A DNA stretch of 64,000 nucleotides from Microthyrium microscopicum (lineage: Eukaryota > Ascomycota > Dothideomycetes > Microthyriales > Microthyriaceae). The stretch is from NCBI GenBank assembly GCA_010405405.1, contig MU004230.1, positions 4,234,282 through 4,298,281 of the forward strand. The letters run 5' to 3'. Below are positions 10,641 to 21,427 of this stretch, in pieces (position 1 is the stretch's first letter; every line of letters starts with the position of its first letter). The position numbers and the translations under genes are program-made. The notes under the pieces are model-generated. The model searched no databases. It was not told the origin of the DNA and saw nothing but the letters and a program-made list of their open reading frames with translations.

Positions 10641-11854
10641 TTACCAGATCTTCGGTATCAACATTGGCGTATTCTTCTTCCATTCCTGATAGTCCTTGCG
10701 CTTGCCATACTTGCCATCATATTTCTTCTCACTCAACGGTATCCCACTAACCTTCGTCAACAAAAATGTCGTAAACGCCGGACTCGCCCCCGCCAACAAA
10801 CACGCGCCCAGCCGTCCACCCACCCCCGTCCATCCCAACGCCGCCTGTCCCACTCCACTCGCCAACACTGACGCTGCAGCAATCGCTACTCCGCTCCACA
10901 GCGCAATCTCACCTGCGTAGTTGGGATGTCTGCTCTTGCCCCATAGTCCGCGCGTCAAGAAATCTTCGCTGTGTTTCTTCGCTTTCTTCTCGGCGACCCA
11001 CTTACTCTTTTGCGCATCTGCTGCGACTTCGAGCGCAAATCCACTGATCCAGAGCGCAACGCCGAGAACGCTAAAGGGCGTGAGGAGGGGGAGTTTGGCG
11101 AATGTGTTGGGCGGGAGAGCGTTGAGGGCGATGATGGGGAGGAGGTTGAGAGAGACCCATGTTGCTTGCGCGAAGAAGGCGACTAGAAAGGAGGGTGGAG
11201 AGGTGCGGATTTTGTCGAAGCGGGAATCTGTGCCGTTGTCCGAAGTTATGCGGCTGAAAAGATGGGTGCCCACTGTCAAAGCGTTAGAAACGAGGATATG
11301 GGATAGGGAAGATGTGCGTACGGCGGGTGGCCCAGACAGATACGGCGGCGCTGAGGGCGAGTTGGCGCCAGTCCCACCAGCCTCCTTGCGCGAGAGGTTT
11401 GCCGAGAAGAGAGGCGGTGATTGATGGCCAGGGGAGGGTTGATGCTGTTGCGGCGCGGGCGCGGAGGACGGGGAGAGCGAGGCTTAGTGCTGTGCAGGAG
11501 AGATAGGTTAGGGAGCCGGAGAGATCGTAGAATCGTTCGGATCTGGTTGGTGTTAGAGTTTCATGTATCAATGTAAAGATCAAAGGTTCGAATGGGTGCA
11601 TGACATGAGTAGAGTATGGGTAGTACTGAAGGAGAAAAATTGTCCAAGTCAAAGAATATATAAGCTCGACAGTTTCTATTCTTCCAGACTGCTTGTGCTA
11701 ATATGAGGGAAATGTTTGATTTGAATACTTACTGAGCAATGATACTGGGAATCGCGAATGCACCCTGGATAGCAAACGCAGCCCCTACTGTTGGGACCAA
11801 AGTCCTCAGCAGCGGGGACTGGAAATTCGTCGCACGAAGAAGAGCACTTAACAT
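10641..11854 (-). CDS. DUF1295 multi-pass membrane protein (steroid 5-alpha-reductase-like fold)
   Basis: Exons 11854-11733, 11542-11322, 11272-10641, giving 324 aa. The spliced protein has the DUF1295 layout: IIAQSERFYDLSGSLTYL near residue 41, then several membrane helices, then LGTHLFSRI and DSRFDKIR. The C-terminal NAD(P)-binding-like region has GLWGKSRHPNYAGEIALWSG, the hallmark RHPNY-x-GE motif shared with 3-oxo-5-alpha-steroid 4-dehydrogenases and isoprenylcysteine methyltransferases. The end is KRKDYQEWKKNTPMLIPKIW. The first intron is long (190 bp); splice sites GTAAGT..CCAG and GTACGC..ACAG rebuild the family sequence exactly in frame. It probably acts in the ER membrane on a lipid or sterol; substrate unknown. 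Confidence 0.87.
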
Positions 11855-12102
11855 CTTGTTGCCTGTGTAAGTTCTTTGTTCATTGAAACTTTCCGCAATA
11901 GGAGTTGGTAAAATCGCAGTGTGTTAGTTATGTTTCGATGGTGACAAGAGGAAGTTGGAAAATGAATGACGCTGATATGAACCCTGTCGAGCCTTCAGCC
12001 TCAGCCTTATGCCACTCATTTCATTTGCTAGACAATATTCCAGAAACAAATGTTAAACAGAAGAAAAGCTATTACAGCAATAATTACATTAAGTTGTACT
12101 AA

Positions 12103-13603
12103 CTAGCTATTACTATTCTTCGGTGCACCAACCTCTTCAATTTTATCCTCTGAATGATCATTTCCTGGTCCACTTGCATGAGCAACGCCAGGAGCACTTC
12201 CTAATGCTACACCTTCACCAGTAGAACTCCCAGGTCTCTCAGCTCTCGTGGGCAACGGTGGCGTTGCGCTGTCATGCTCATGTGAATGAATTGCCTGTTG
12301 CAACTGCGCCTCTTCAAACTCGATCCTCTCCAACTCCAGCAATCTCGTCCGTCTCTGCTGCAACTTCTCTTGCTGCTTACGCATCTCATTCAAGTCGCCC
12401 TTTTCAAATGCCGGAGCCCAGCTCAGAGCACGCATTTGCCCGCTCGCCAGGCCACGCGACGGCCCATGACTAAAGTTCGGCGTCGCCCGTGGTTGTTGTG
12501 GCCCATAAAACTCTTTCATGTGAGCTGGTGAGACAGGCGTTATGGACACTGGCTGCGAATTGATGGGTTGCATGCCAGCTTTCTCGCTATCACTGGTTCC
12601 AGGCGGCTGATTGGGTAGCGGCTTTTCAAGAAAGGCGTCGACGGTGCTGGGTGGCTGCTCATCTGATTCTTCTTGTCTGCGCTTACGGCGGCTACGGGAG
12701 ATGCAGAAGAAGACGAGGAGACCGAGAAGAGAAAGAGTGAGGGGAACACCGAGACCGATGGCCAGTTTTGTGCTAAGAGGGAGGCCGCCATCGTCTGATG
12801 AAAAATCTCCGGAGGACGATGAAGCTGCGGACCCAGCTACCACGCTAGTGTAGCCCGAAGGTGTGACGCCAGGAGATAGGGGGTCAGTTGCGAGAAGGGA
12901 GAGATCAGAGGATGCCCAGCGTATTTGTATTGCGTAAGCCAAAGCAGTCGTCGTGTAATAGTCGTTGTATGTGTCGGTATAAGTTGCCGTATAGTAAGAA
13001 GTCACGCCGGGAGTGTAGTTGTATGTGTAAGTCTTGGTGCTCACGCTGGCGGTGGTCGTGGGCACGACGATAGAGGAGCAGTAGTCATAATTATAAGCAT
13101 AATTAGTCCCTACACCAGGGCTATAGCTATACCTATAAACTTGTTAAGAAAGCGTTCCGAATCTTGAGGTGTAGATTGGTCTTGAACTTACCCCGATGGA
13201 CAACATACGGTCGCGGTTTCTGTTTGCTCAATCGTTGGGCCAAATCCTAGTCCGGGTTGGCCAGCTGGAGTCCAGTTGGACGGACAGATGGCAGGCGAAT
13301 AATACCCAGCATAGTAGCGGTACGTGGAGAAATTAGGCGGCATGCATTGTGTATAAGTATACGGCTGATAGCTTGCGTTATTGCAGAGTGTATTAGAGGG
13401 AACGAATGGCGTGGTCAGCGGGCCTGCTGGATATGTGCCTGTTTGAGATCGTTAGAACAGGCTTTGATCGATGTACGGTTATAAAGCCACGACTTTTGCA
13501 TGATGAGATTTTAGAGCCAAAATCTCATAGGAGTCATAGAGGATGTTCAAAGCACAATAGAATGCTTACCATCATGAGCATAAGAGTAACTTGAGGTTAC
13601 CAT
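12103..13603 (-). CDS. Single-pass membrane protein with Cys-rich ectodomain
   Basis: Exons 13603-13570, 13438-13192, 13132-12103 give 436 aa. The N-terminal part has the pattern common in fungal surface proteins: TYPAGPLTTPFVPSNTLC, several Cys, SPAICPSNWTPAG and ETATVCCPSGY. A Ser/Thr/Tyr-rich stalk follows (TKTYTYNYTPG, YTATYTDTYNDYYTTT), then one membrane helix at about residues 217-238 and a basic stop-transfer SRSRRKRR. The cytosolic tail of about 190 residues has a short Glu/Gln coiled coil (MRKQQEKLQQRRTRLLELER). There is no signal peptide on exon 1 (MVTSSYSYAHDG), so it would insert by the membrane helix itself, or a 5' exon was missed. The architecture suggests a wall or surface sensor; function not known. 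Confidence 0.78.
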
Positions 13604-14469
13604 GTGGTCCCCAGCTGCGTGTCAGCTATAACTGACGCGCAAAGAATAAAATGAGTGACTGTTGATCTGAACCTCGAAAGGAAAAGATTCGAGACGAGGA
13701 TCGAACTGAGGCACAACGTCAAGTCATCAGGGACACGATAGATATTTGAATTCGCTTAACAACCACAAAAAGCCTTTGCATTTCCAACGGCCCGTAAACA
13801 GCTACAAAAGTTAATCTTTAAATAGGATTGTGGACTCTGGTTGGTCAGGATTAGCCTGAGAGGCAAGAGAAGGATCGGATCTACAAGCCATTGCCTGCAT
13901 CGAGCAGTAAATGGGCGTAAATACTTCGAGATGATTGGGTAGGCGCCAATAACTGTAATTATCGGGAGCTTCCAAGACTTGCTAATTTCTAGGCAAAATC
14001 CTACTTAAGGGGAGAAGGACGGCTGGAAAATTAGAACCGCAACGTTCTGACTCTTCCTTCAGGCATCAGCTGCTTTGGCTATCCCCTTTTCGGCAACCGG
14101 TCACTTCACAGGTCACGATACATCTAATTCTGATGAGAGTGTACGAGTATTGCCTGAAAATGGGAGCTCGATTTCTAAGAACTTCATGGTCTCCTTACAT
14201 ACCGCAATTCAGGGGCATTTCACTCTCGTAAACAACATCAATATCTGCTGCGATAGCCAGCTCGGCACAATCACACCATACCTCCGGGATTCCAATTTGT
14301 GAACGTGCTCAAGAAAACAATGATATTGCGTTTTGAATGTACTTCGATGATACGTGCAATTGGAAATGGTAACAATCACATCCATTACCCTGGGAACTTC
14401 GCCTCAGCGCTATATCTTCACAACAAAGTCTCAGCACTTCACTGTATATTGATACCAGACCCGGAAATC
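13604..14469. other. Intergenic region, no gene seen
   Basis: Between the start of the membrane-protein gene and the stop of the multicopper oxidase. Short ORFs only. A T-loop-like word near 13690-13705 on the minus strand does not belong to a foldable tRNA. Confidence 0.5.
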
Positions 14470-16402
14470 TCAGCGCGATCGACGCACTTTGCGCTCCTTG
14501 GCCTCAATGGTGCGCTTGCTCATGCTGCTGTAGCCGTTGAGCATATCTCTACGCTCGAGCGCTGGGATACCAAATGGGCTGCTACCACTGCGCTTCTCTT
14601 TCTGGGCCTTATTATTCCAGAAAGCCTCAAGAGCTGCCTCAACCTTCTTAACATCAGCATAAGCGTTCTTGGCAGTGAAAAAGAACACTTTATCCTGAAT
14701 TGCCTGTTGGCTAAACGGTCCGGCACGAGCATTCAAGTCGCCCTGATTGAAAGGTACCGCACGATACTGTGGTTCCAGAGGATTGATGAACAGCTCAGTC
14801 TCATTGAGTCCAAGACCAGCGACTTGCGTGACGTTGAACTCCGCTAACATGTCATGATCTTCGTGGATAAGATTGTGACAATGGAACATGTACTGACCGG
14901 GCCAGGGAGCAAAGCGAGCCATGACCGTCACAGTCTCACCAGGGCCGAGCCAAACGACGTCTTGAAGAGCCACAGCCTCATACGGCAACACTGCGCGGTT
15001 GGAGTTGATACGCTGTATGACTTGGAAATCGATCAGATGGATGTGGATTGGATGACTCCATCCACCGCCGCCGTTTTTGAGCGTCCACTTCTCAATGGAG
15101 CCTCGTTGTGGTCGGCCAAGGACTCGCTCTGCTACGTCGGACCAGGTGACGCCGTTGATTTGCCATTCGCCGTTGCCACGAGCAAACTCAAAGGTACGAG
15201 TCGCCACAGAGTCAGGTGGTGGGAATGGAACGTCGCGAAGCTTAGCGGGGATGTTGTTGTTAGCGGTGCTGGTGACGATATTGCCAACGACGAAGCGCAT
15301 TACTCTGTCGGTGGCTTCAAAGTCAGAGTCTGCGCCGACACCTCGCTCGTTCATCATGGTGATGTTTTGTCCTGAAAAGCCAGCAAAGTCAATGACAACC
15401 TCCCATCGTTCAGCGATGGACATTGTGACCGTATCAATAGAAATTGGCTTGGCAAGAAGACCAGCATCTGCACCAATAACGGTAAAGTTGACTCTCTTGT
15501 TGTTCTGTTGGTTGGCCAGAAGATAAAGCTTGTAGGTGCGACTGACTCCCAGGTCAAGTAGCCGGAAGCGGTATTTGCGAGGCTCAACCTTCATGAACGG
15601 CCATGGTTGGCCGTTGACTTCAATTACGTCTCCGTAGACTGAAGTGACTTCCTTGTTGATTACTGGATCCCAGAGAGAGCCATCTTTGTTGTATCGGTGA
15701 GCACTGATGCCGAGCGGGATATCATAGTCTCCCTGAGGGATACCTGTGGCAAGCTCCTGGGCATCGTGCATGATGTAGAAGCCAGCTTGGCCAAAGTAAA
15801 CATTTTCGGCTGTAGCATGAACTGCATGATCCTATATAATAAGTCAGCATGTGTGTTCGGTGAATGATCTTGGAGTGTAACTCACATGGTACCACAATGT
15901 TCTAGCATTCTGTGAGTTTGGATAGTAGTAGTCTTTATACTCGCCAACGTTGATAGTGTCATCAGCATATCCGTCAAATGGAGAGCGAGAGTATGATCCG
16001 TGAAGATGGATCGATGTTGGTCGATCAGCATGATTGATATATCTGACAATGGATTCTCGGCCTTGAGTAATCTTGAATGTAGGACCTATGGAGGTTAGCT
16101 AAGAACAAGATAGTACTTGATGCAAGATACTTGCCGGGAAAGAGTCCATCGTACCCAACTAGACGAGTAGCGGGAAATTGAGGGTAGAACTTCTGGGTGA
16201 AAGGTTTGATATCAACTTCAAAGTAGTCGACCGGAAGCCCAGTCTGTGGGGAAGTGAATGTGAAGAGCGGCGTCTTCACAGGGGGGATAGGCAGTGCAAC
16301 AGAAAAGAATGCATTGGCAGGGTATTCAGGCGACTGCCATCCTCCTGCAGAAACGAGTGATAAAAATGCTGGTACAGCACATAAGGCTGAACGAATAGCC
16401 AT
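14470..16402 (-). CDS. Secreted multicopper oxidase, bilirubin oxidase family
   Basis: Exons 16402-16135, 16085-15886, 15831-14470 give 609 aa. The N-terminus is a signal peptide (MAIRSALCAVPAFLSLVSAG). Copper motifs appear in order: SIHLHGS and LWYHDHA in the first domain, HPIHIHLID and MFHCHNLIHEDHDM in the third. The last contains the T1 His and the HCH linking T1 to the trinuclear site. Landmarks VNGQPWPFMKVEPRKYRFR and LPIPPVKTPLFTF match fungal bilirubin oxidases rather than laccases. It should oxidise bilirubin, phenols or metal-organic substrates with reduction of O2 to water, outside the cell. Intron 1 is GC-AG (donor GCAAGT at 16134). The Lys/Arg-rich C-terminal tail (KRTIEAKERKVRRSR) extends beyond the core and may be removed. 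The natural substrate cannot be told from sequence. Confidence 0.92.
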
Positions 16403-18459
16403 GACTGTAAAAGATGATTTTGAAAAGAATGTGTGATATAGGTACCGGATTGATATCAGGAAAGAAAGACCATAATAATGAATGTTGTAAGTTGATGAAT
16501 GAGCTAGATGCTGAACATATGATCAATATGGTCCAGGTATAGAGCAGATCTTTATACAAGAAGACTTCGAAGAAACGGAAGGATCTAGATCTCGTGAACT
16601 ATGCCACTCGGAATAATGAGAAGCTATCATTCTCTGGCCTCCACCAGAAATTGGTCCATCGTTTTATGGCTGACAAGGCGACACCTGATGCCAATGGACA
16701 AACCGAGTCCTATTTGAAATAGTAGCAACCATGACCGCGTATAGGTACTTTGTTCACAAGAACGGTAGCATAGTCCAACATCTCCATCAACATTGTCATG
16801 ATCATTCGTATTTATATTCTTATGAAAGCACACTAGTTCTTGAACTGTTCCACGTAGGATAATATCATGATGCTTAGCTATGCCCAGAAAGCTTAACAGA
16901 CTTTGGCACTTCTGACCAACGACATCGAACGATTGTGTGAGGGTGATACTTGTAAGACAGGGTCAAAATCTACATAGTTGACTTTGAACTGATATCCACA
17001 CTCCTGAATCGAGAGAACATCTCCAGACGAGGCGCCATGTCATGGCTGGCTGATAGGTTGAGCAGTGTGTAGAGTGAGACGAGGAGGCTCAAATATACGG
17101 AGCCGAGCGATTTGGTAACGAACCGCTAGAAAATGCATAGAGCAGGAGTTCGTTTGTTCGTTAAAGATTTAAGGAACGTTCTATTTCTATTCGATCGTCC
17201 ATTCCAAGGTTCAATACCTGACTAGTCTGTTGTTCATGTTCCATATTTACTCTCATATCGAAAATCCGACAAAGTAAAATATGTTAGGCGCATGGCGAGA
17301 ATCAGTATGAACACGACCTCGCCCATGAATTCAGTCTACGCAAGAAGATTCAAAAAATCTCTGATATGTTGTCGAAGACACGATTTGAGCAGAGGGCGGG
17401 GCAGCAAAGACATTACAGTCAAATAGCCAATCAAAAGAATCAAGCGTCATGTTGTTATCAATCATAACCGGGACGACATGGTGCGTTAAGCTTAGAAGTG
17501 GGCATTTTCGAGAAAGCGATGCTCAAATACGGGCTCCTGAATGGAAATCCAACATCGGGACCTCGAAGATGCAAATATTAAGGAGATGAACGCCAAAGAG
17601 ATATCGCGATATATCTTTCAGACGATTTGAATGACAAAATCGGAACGCCTCATAGGCTCAGTGAAACCTCAGAGCTCTCGGCAAGGCTGGGCAAGGCTGG
17701 GCGAACATAGTTTCCGGACGGACAAGATCGAGTAAAGCTTATCAACCAATATTTTCCCAGGTTTTTGACATGCATAACACGGGTCCTCAAACCGAGCCGC
17801 ATCTTGAAGCCAAAGTCTAGATCCAAAGACTTTCAGATGCTCCATGTTTCCTCTCTCGCCTTTCCCCTTAATTTGCTAAGGTATGACAGGCTGTTTTTTT
17901 TGACCAAACAAACAGGGGACATTGCTCTTGCTGTCCATTGAATTCCGGTTTCGGTTTATTTGAAGATGAATTCGCTTGGAGTTGGTTTGTAGCAGTATGG
18001 CAGGGTATTCTTGCTTGTTTGTATGGATATGCCCATTATCAGCCTGATACCTTGCAACATCACTGAGATTTATTCAGCCTTTCGCGCCGTTTTCCTACCC
18101 TCACTCCCAGCGATTGCAATCTAAACAACTGTATTGAGATATATACGGCGTCTATTCCATAAAATCTGTTTTCAATTTTCTTTCAAGCTAGTCGCTCTCA
18201 GTCGTCAGGCCTATTCGAATGCTTTCTCCTGAGACCCAGGCCGCCCAGCCAATCTTTCAAAATATACCCTCCTGAAATGACCGCTTTGTCACGATAATAA
18301 TCACGCAAGAATAGATGGTTTGTTATTCTGCCTCATCATGACTTGCATTGAGCTAATATTGAGGTCCAGTGGAATAAAAGGTGAGGAATAAAACGATCCA
18401 TGGACTGGAGTACACTGCTGTAGCATCCAACAATGTACTTAGCACGCTAGGTATACACT
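16403..18459. other. Gene-free stretch of about 2 kb
   Basis: No ORF with domain or splice support on either strand. A short direct repeat of GGCAAGGCTG occurs near 17682-17702. Composition is average, so this is not an obvious RIP-mutated island. Confidence 0.5.
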
Positions 18460-19223
18460 CTAGGATCCATGTCCCCTCCAATTCGTTCCCTTGAAGTCTA
18501 TCTCCCCGGGTTCTCTTTGATGGAAGATACGGTCTGCCCTAGCAACGTCGAATATACCAGACTCGTTCGTGAACTTTTCCTTGCGACCCAGGTAGACTGG
18601 GTACATCATCTCTTCGTCCAGATAGAGGAGATGGAGCTGCACCTTCTCGGAGAGTTTGGTGTCAAATCGATATTCATACCACTCGTGCAGCTCTTTCGGG
18701 AGACTGCCGAATGATTCGTATTCGACTGGTACCAAATTAGCGCTATTCTCCGGTGGCCAGTACTGCGCTAATAGAATCCCATCTTTAGCACTACGTTCGT
18801 TGGCGATGAAAATCAAGTCTCTATCGACATAGTTGAGCTTCTTGCTCTAAGCTTCCAAAGCCCAATCGCGGCATTCTTGAACCGACGCCCCAAAGAGCTC
18901 AGTGATCATATCATCGTTGTCGTCCAGTGTGTCTCGCAATTTGCCTTTGTCGTTGTCTTCGGAGTCTGGCACTTTGTAAGAGTTGACAAATAGGCAGTTT
19001 GCAAAGCCGTTTTCGCGTCTGTTCGGGTATGGACCAGTGAGCATTTTTCGAGTAAGCTAGACCAGTGTTAGATTCCAAGACGTTACTCAATGATTCGAAC
19101 CATACCTGTTTAGCCTCCTCGCTGATACAGAACAATAAGACCCCAGTCATGATAAAAATACAAATCGTATTATTGGGACTCAATATTCCACCTGTCCAAG
19201 CTGGTTACAGAACTCGCGTTCAT
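18460..19223 (-). pseudogene. Broken hypothetical gene with in-frame TAG
   Basis: A spliced frame can be read from ATG 19223 through exons 19223-19192 and 19121-19106 into a long third exon from 19056. It reads MNASSVTSLDSEEAKQ, then LTRKMLTGPYPNRREN, and continues through an acidic stretch to ECRDWALEA, where TAG interrupts at 18849-18847. The same frame then runs on without a break for 128 codons (SKKLNYVDRDLIFIANERSA ... GTNWRGHGS) to 18460. The downstream half looks like coding sequence (EFGSLP-like blocks, charged helices), so the TAG most likely marks a recent nonsense mutation or a sequencing error. If translated only to the TAG the protein is 86 aa. I do not recognise the family with certainty; a DUF6924-like protein is one weak possibility. 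Confidence 0.5.
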
Positions 19224-19632
19224 GAAATTTACTTTGATCTCAGACGTATGCGGCGGTAGAGTCTGAGATTGGAGCCATGTTGTAGATGTGACATCACTTT
19301 AAGCAGAGTTCCCTTCGCTTCAGGTTGAGCCTAACTTAAGGCACATTTAATGAATCCTGCAGGATTTTGGTAGCACTAGGAAGCATAGATTTCTTTGCAT
19401 GCATTTCTCATCATGTCCAGGAATTATCCATTTCTACTAGAATGAACTACAATGCAAGCTGATAGCAACATCAGCTTGAGAAGTGCTTTCACGAATATAG
19501 GTTGTCAAACTTAGGGAACTGGAAAACCGTCGTATCGTCAGAATGTCAAACAAAAGACTGATTCTTTTCTAAAGGTTTCTGTATATATAACTTTGTCATT
19601 GACAGCGACTGTCTTACTCTGTTCAGCCGATA

Positions 19633-19824
19633 GACAAAATAATTGGCGTGCCCACCGAGTTCGATGGCGCCCACACATCGCTCAGGCATCGAGTGCTATA
19701 TTTACCATTATAGGACGTTATGGCCCGGATACTGTATCGGATGCATGGAAAATATAAGACCTCTTCGTTCAAAGCGATCGTGGGAGGCCAGTGAAGGTGA
19801 TGGGAGAACGCCAGTTATTTTGTG
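19633..19824. mobile_element. MITE copy A (192 bp)
   Basis: Ends are inverted repeats: GACAAAATAATTGGCG at 19633-19648 and, on the other strand, CACAAAATAACTGGCG from 19824-19809 (14 of 16 identical). The similarity continues inward imperfectly for about 40 bp (GGCGTGCCCACCGAGTTCG versus GGCGTTCTCCCATCACC). A second, related element lies at 56453-56647 and shares the ends and the internal word ATCGAGTGCT-TATTTACCAT. No coding capacity. A target-site duplication is not evident. Confidence 0.8.
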
Positions 19825-20216
19825 ATGTGGTTGTCTATTGTCTCGATACGCTAGACCCAAAGTAGGATGGCTCCACTACACAACTACCTCCTAAGTAATC
19901 AGCTGCTCAGGCCTCGGTCTTGATACTTCGTTGCCACTGTCAGGATGGTTGACTTCTTTCACTCGTTACTCTGTGACAGCTTGTCTTTGGTAGATCTACC
20001 GTTTGGTCAGCACTCTTACGCGATTCTCCAGATCCTGTGACGCGTTCAACTTCGTTGTAGTTGATCTCCAAGAAGCAGCAGCAGTTGGCCTAGTATTGAA
20101 TACCCGAGCGACTTCCGAGATCAAAACATATTACCTTCACAGCTTCCCAAACTGGCTGTATCTCCTTCTTACGTTTAGTTGTATTGCTCTCCGTAATCAA
20201 CTAGCTCCTTCGTATC
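19825..20216. other. Upstream region of the reductase gene
   Basis: About 390 bp between MITE copy A and the dienoyl-CoA reductase start. No gene seen. Confidence 0.4.
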
Positions 20217-21427
20217 ATGCCGGTCCCAAAATCAGACTACGTCAGTAACGTCTGGCGAGATGGCTTGTTTGGTATGATATAACATTTGATGTCTCTTTCT
20301 GTCTGATACTAATAACAATGTAGCCAACAAAGTAGTCTTTTGTACTGGTGGTGCGGGTACTATATGTAGTGCCCAAGTACGAGCTCTAGTACATCTCGGG
20401 GCTAATGCCTGCATTATTGGTCGCAATGTCGAAAAGACAGAATCCGTCGCAAAAGATATGGCCTCATGTCGACCAGGAGCAAAAGTTATTGGCATTGGTG
20501 CAGTTGACGTTAGATCTGTCAAAAGTCTAGAAGATGCAGTTGAAAGATGCGTAAAAGAGCTCGGTTCCATCGACTTTGTCATGTGAGACAACACTCGTTC
20601 GATCAACTTGGTATCCTGTACTAATTAGGAAATTAGCTGTGGAGCTGCAGGAAACTTCCTTGCACCCATCAGTCAACTCTCAGCGAATGCTTTCAAGGCA
20701 GTCATTGACATTGACTTGATTGGATCTTTCAATACGGTCAAGGCAACTCTCCCTTACGTTCGAGAATCCGCCCTGAAATACCAATCAGACGGCAAAACAT
20801 GTGAGTATTCGGCAACTAATCCCACAATGCTTGGAAGTGAACTAAGTAATTCAAGCAAACTCTGCTGGGACAGGCGGTAGATACATATTTGTCTCTGCCA
20901 CCTTGCATTATGCTGGTGTCCCATTACAAATACACGCCATGGCAGCGAAAGCTGGCGTAGACGCCATATCTTCAGGCATCTGCATAGAAGAAGGCCCCCG
21001 CGGTATCACATCCAACGTGATAGCCCCCGGCGGCATTGCAGACACCGAGGGCCTGGCAAGGCTATCAATGTCCGGAGGCTCTGGACGGCGAACTTCAGGC
21101 TCGCCCATCCCAGCGGGACGACCAGGCTATGTTAAGGAAATATCGGATGCGACAGTATACATATTTTCAGACGCCGGGAACTATGTCAATGGTTCGACAG
21201 TGGTTGGTAAGTGTTCAATCTCCTCGGCAAGCACTGCCTATCGTACCCGCCCACCTTTGCTTTCTAGTGTTACTGTTGTACAACGCTAACGGTTGTCATT
21301 TGCTATAGTTGATGGTGGGGCCTGGCGCACAATGGTTCAGCCGGGAGGTGATTTCAAATATCCCGACTTTCTGTTATCAGGTGATGAAGTCTCTGGCGTT
21401 AAAGGTGGGAAAAAGGCCAAGTTGTAA
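20217..21427 (+). CDS. SPS19: Peroxisomal 2,4-dienoyl-CoA reductase-like SDR (Sps19 type)
   Basis: Exons 20217-20271, 20324-20582, 20637-20800, 20856-21206, 21309-21427 give 315 aa. This is a short-chain dehydrogenase. The NADP-binding glycine motif is TGGAGTIC near residue 26, followed by GANACIIGRN. ICGAAGNFLAPISQLS corresponds to the NNAG-like segment, and NVIAPGGIADTEGLARL to the cofactor-closing loop. Where classical SDRs have Y-x3-K it reads HAMAAKAGVDAIS: no Tyr but the Lys kept, which is characteristic of 2,4-dienoyl-CoA reductases. The protein ends in AKL, a PTS1 peroxisomal import signal. Expected role: NADPH-dependent reduction of 2,4-dienoyl-CoA during beta-oxidation of unsaturated fatty acids. 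The splice sites are canonical and each restores the frame. Confidence 0.88.

Noticed and set aside
13680-13715. Word on the minus strand like a tRNA T-loop (GTTCGATCC)
   Set aside because: The T-stem does not pair and no anticodon or acceptor stem can be drawn around it.
17682-17702. Short direct repeat GGCAAGGCTG as a possible regulatory site
   Set aside because: Only two adjacent units, far from any supported gene; too little to call.
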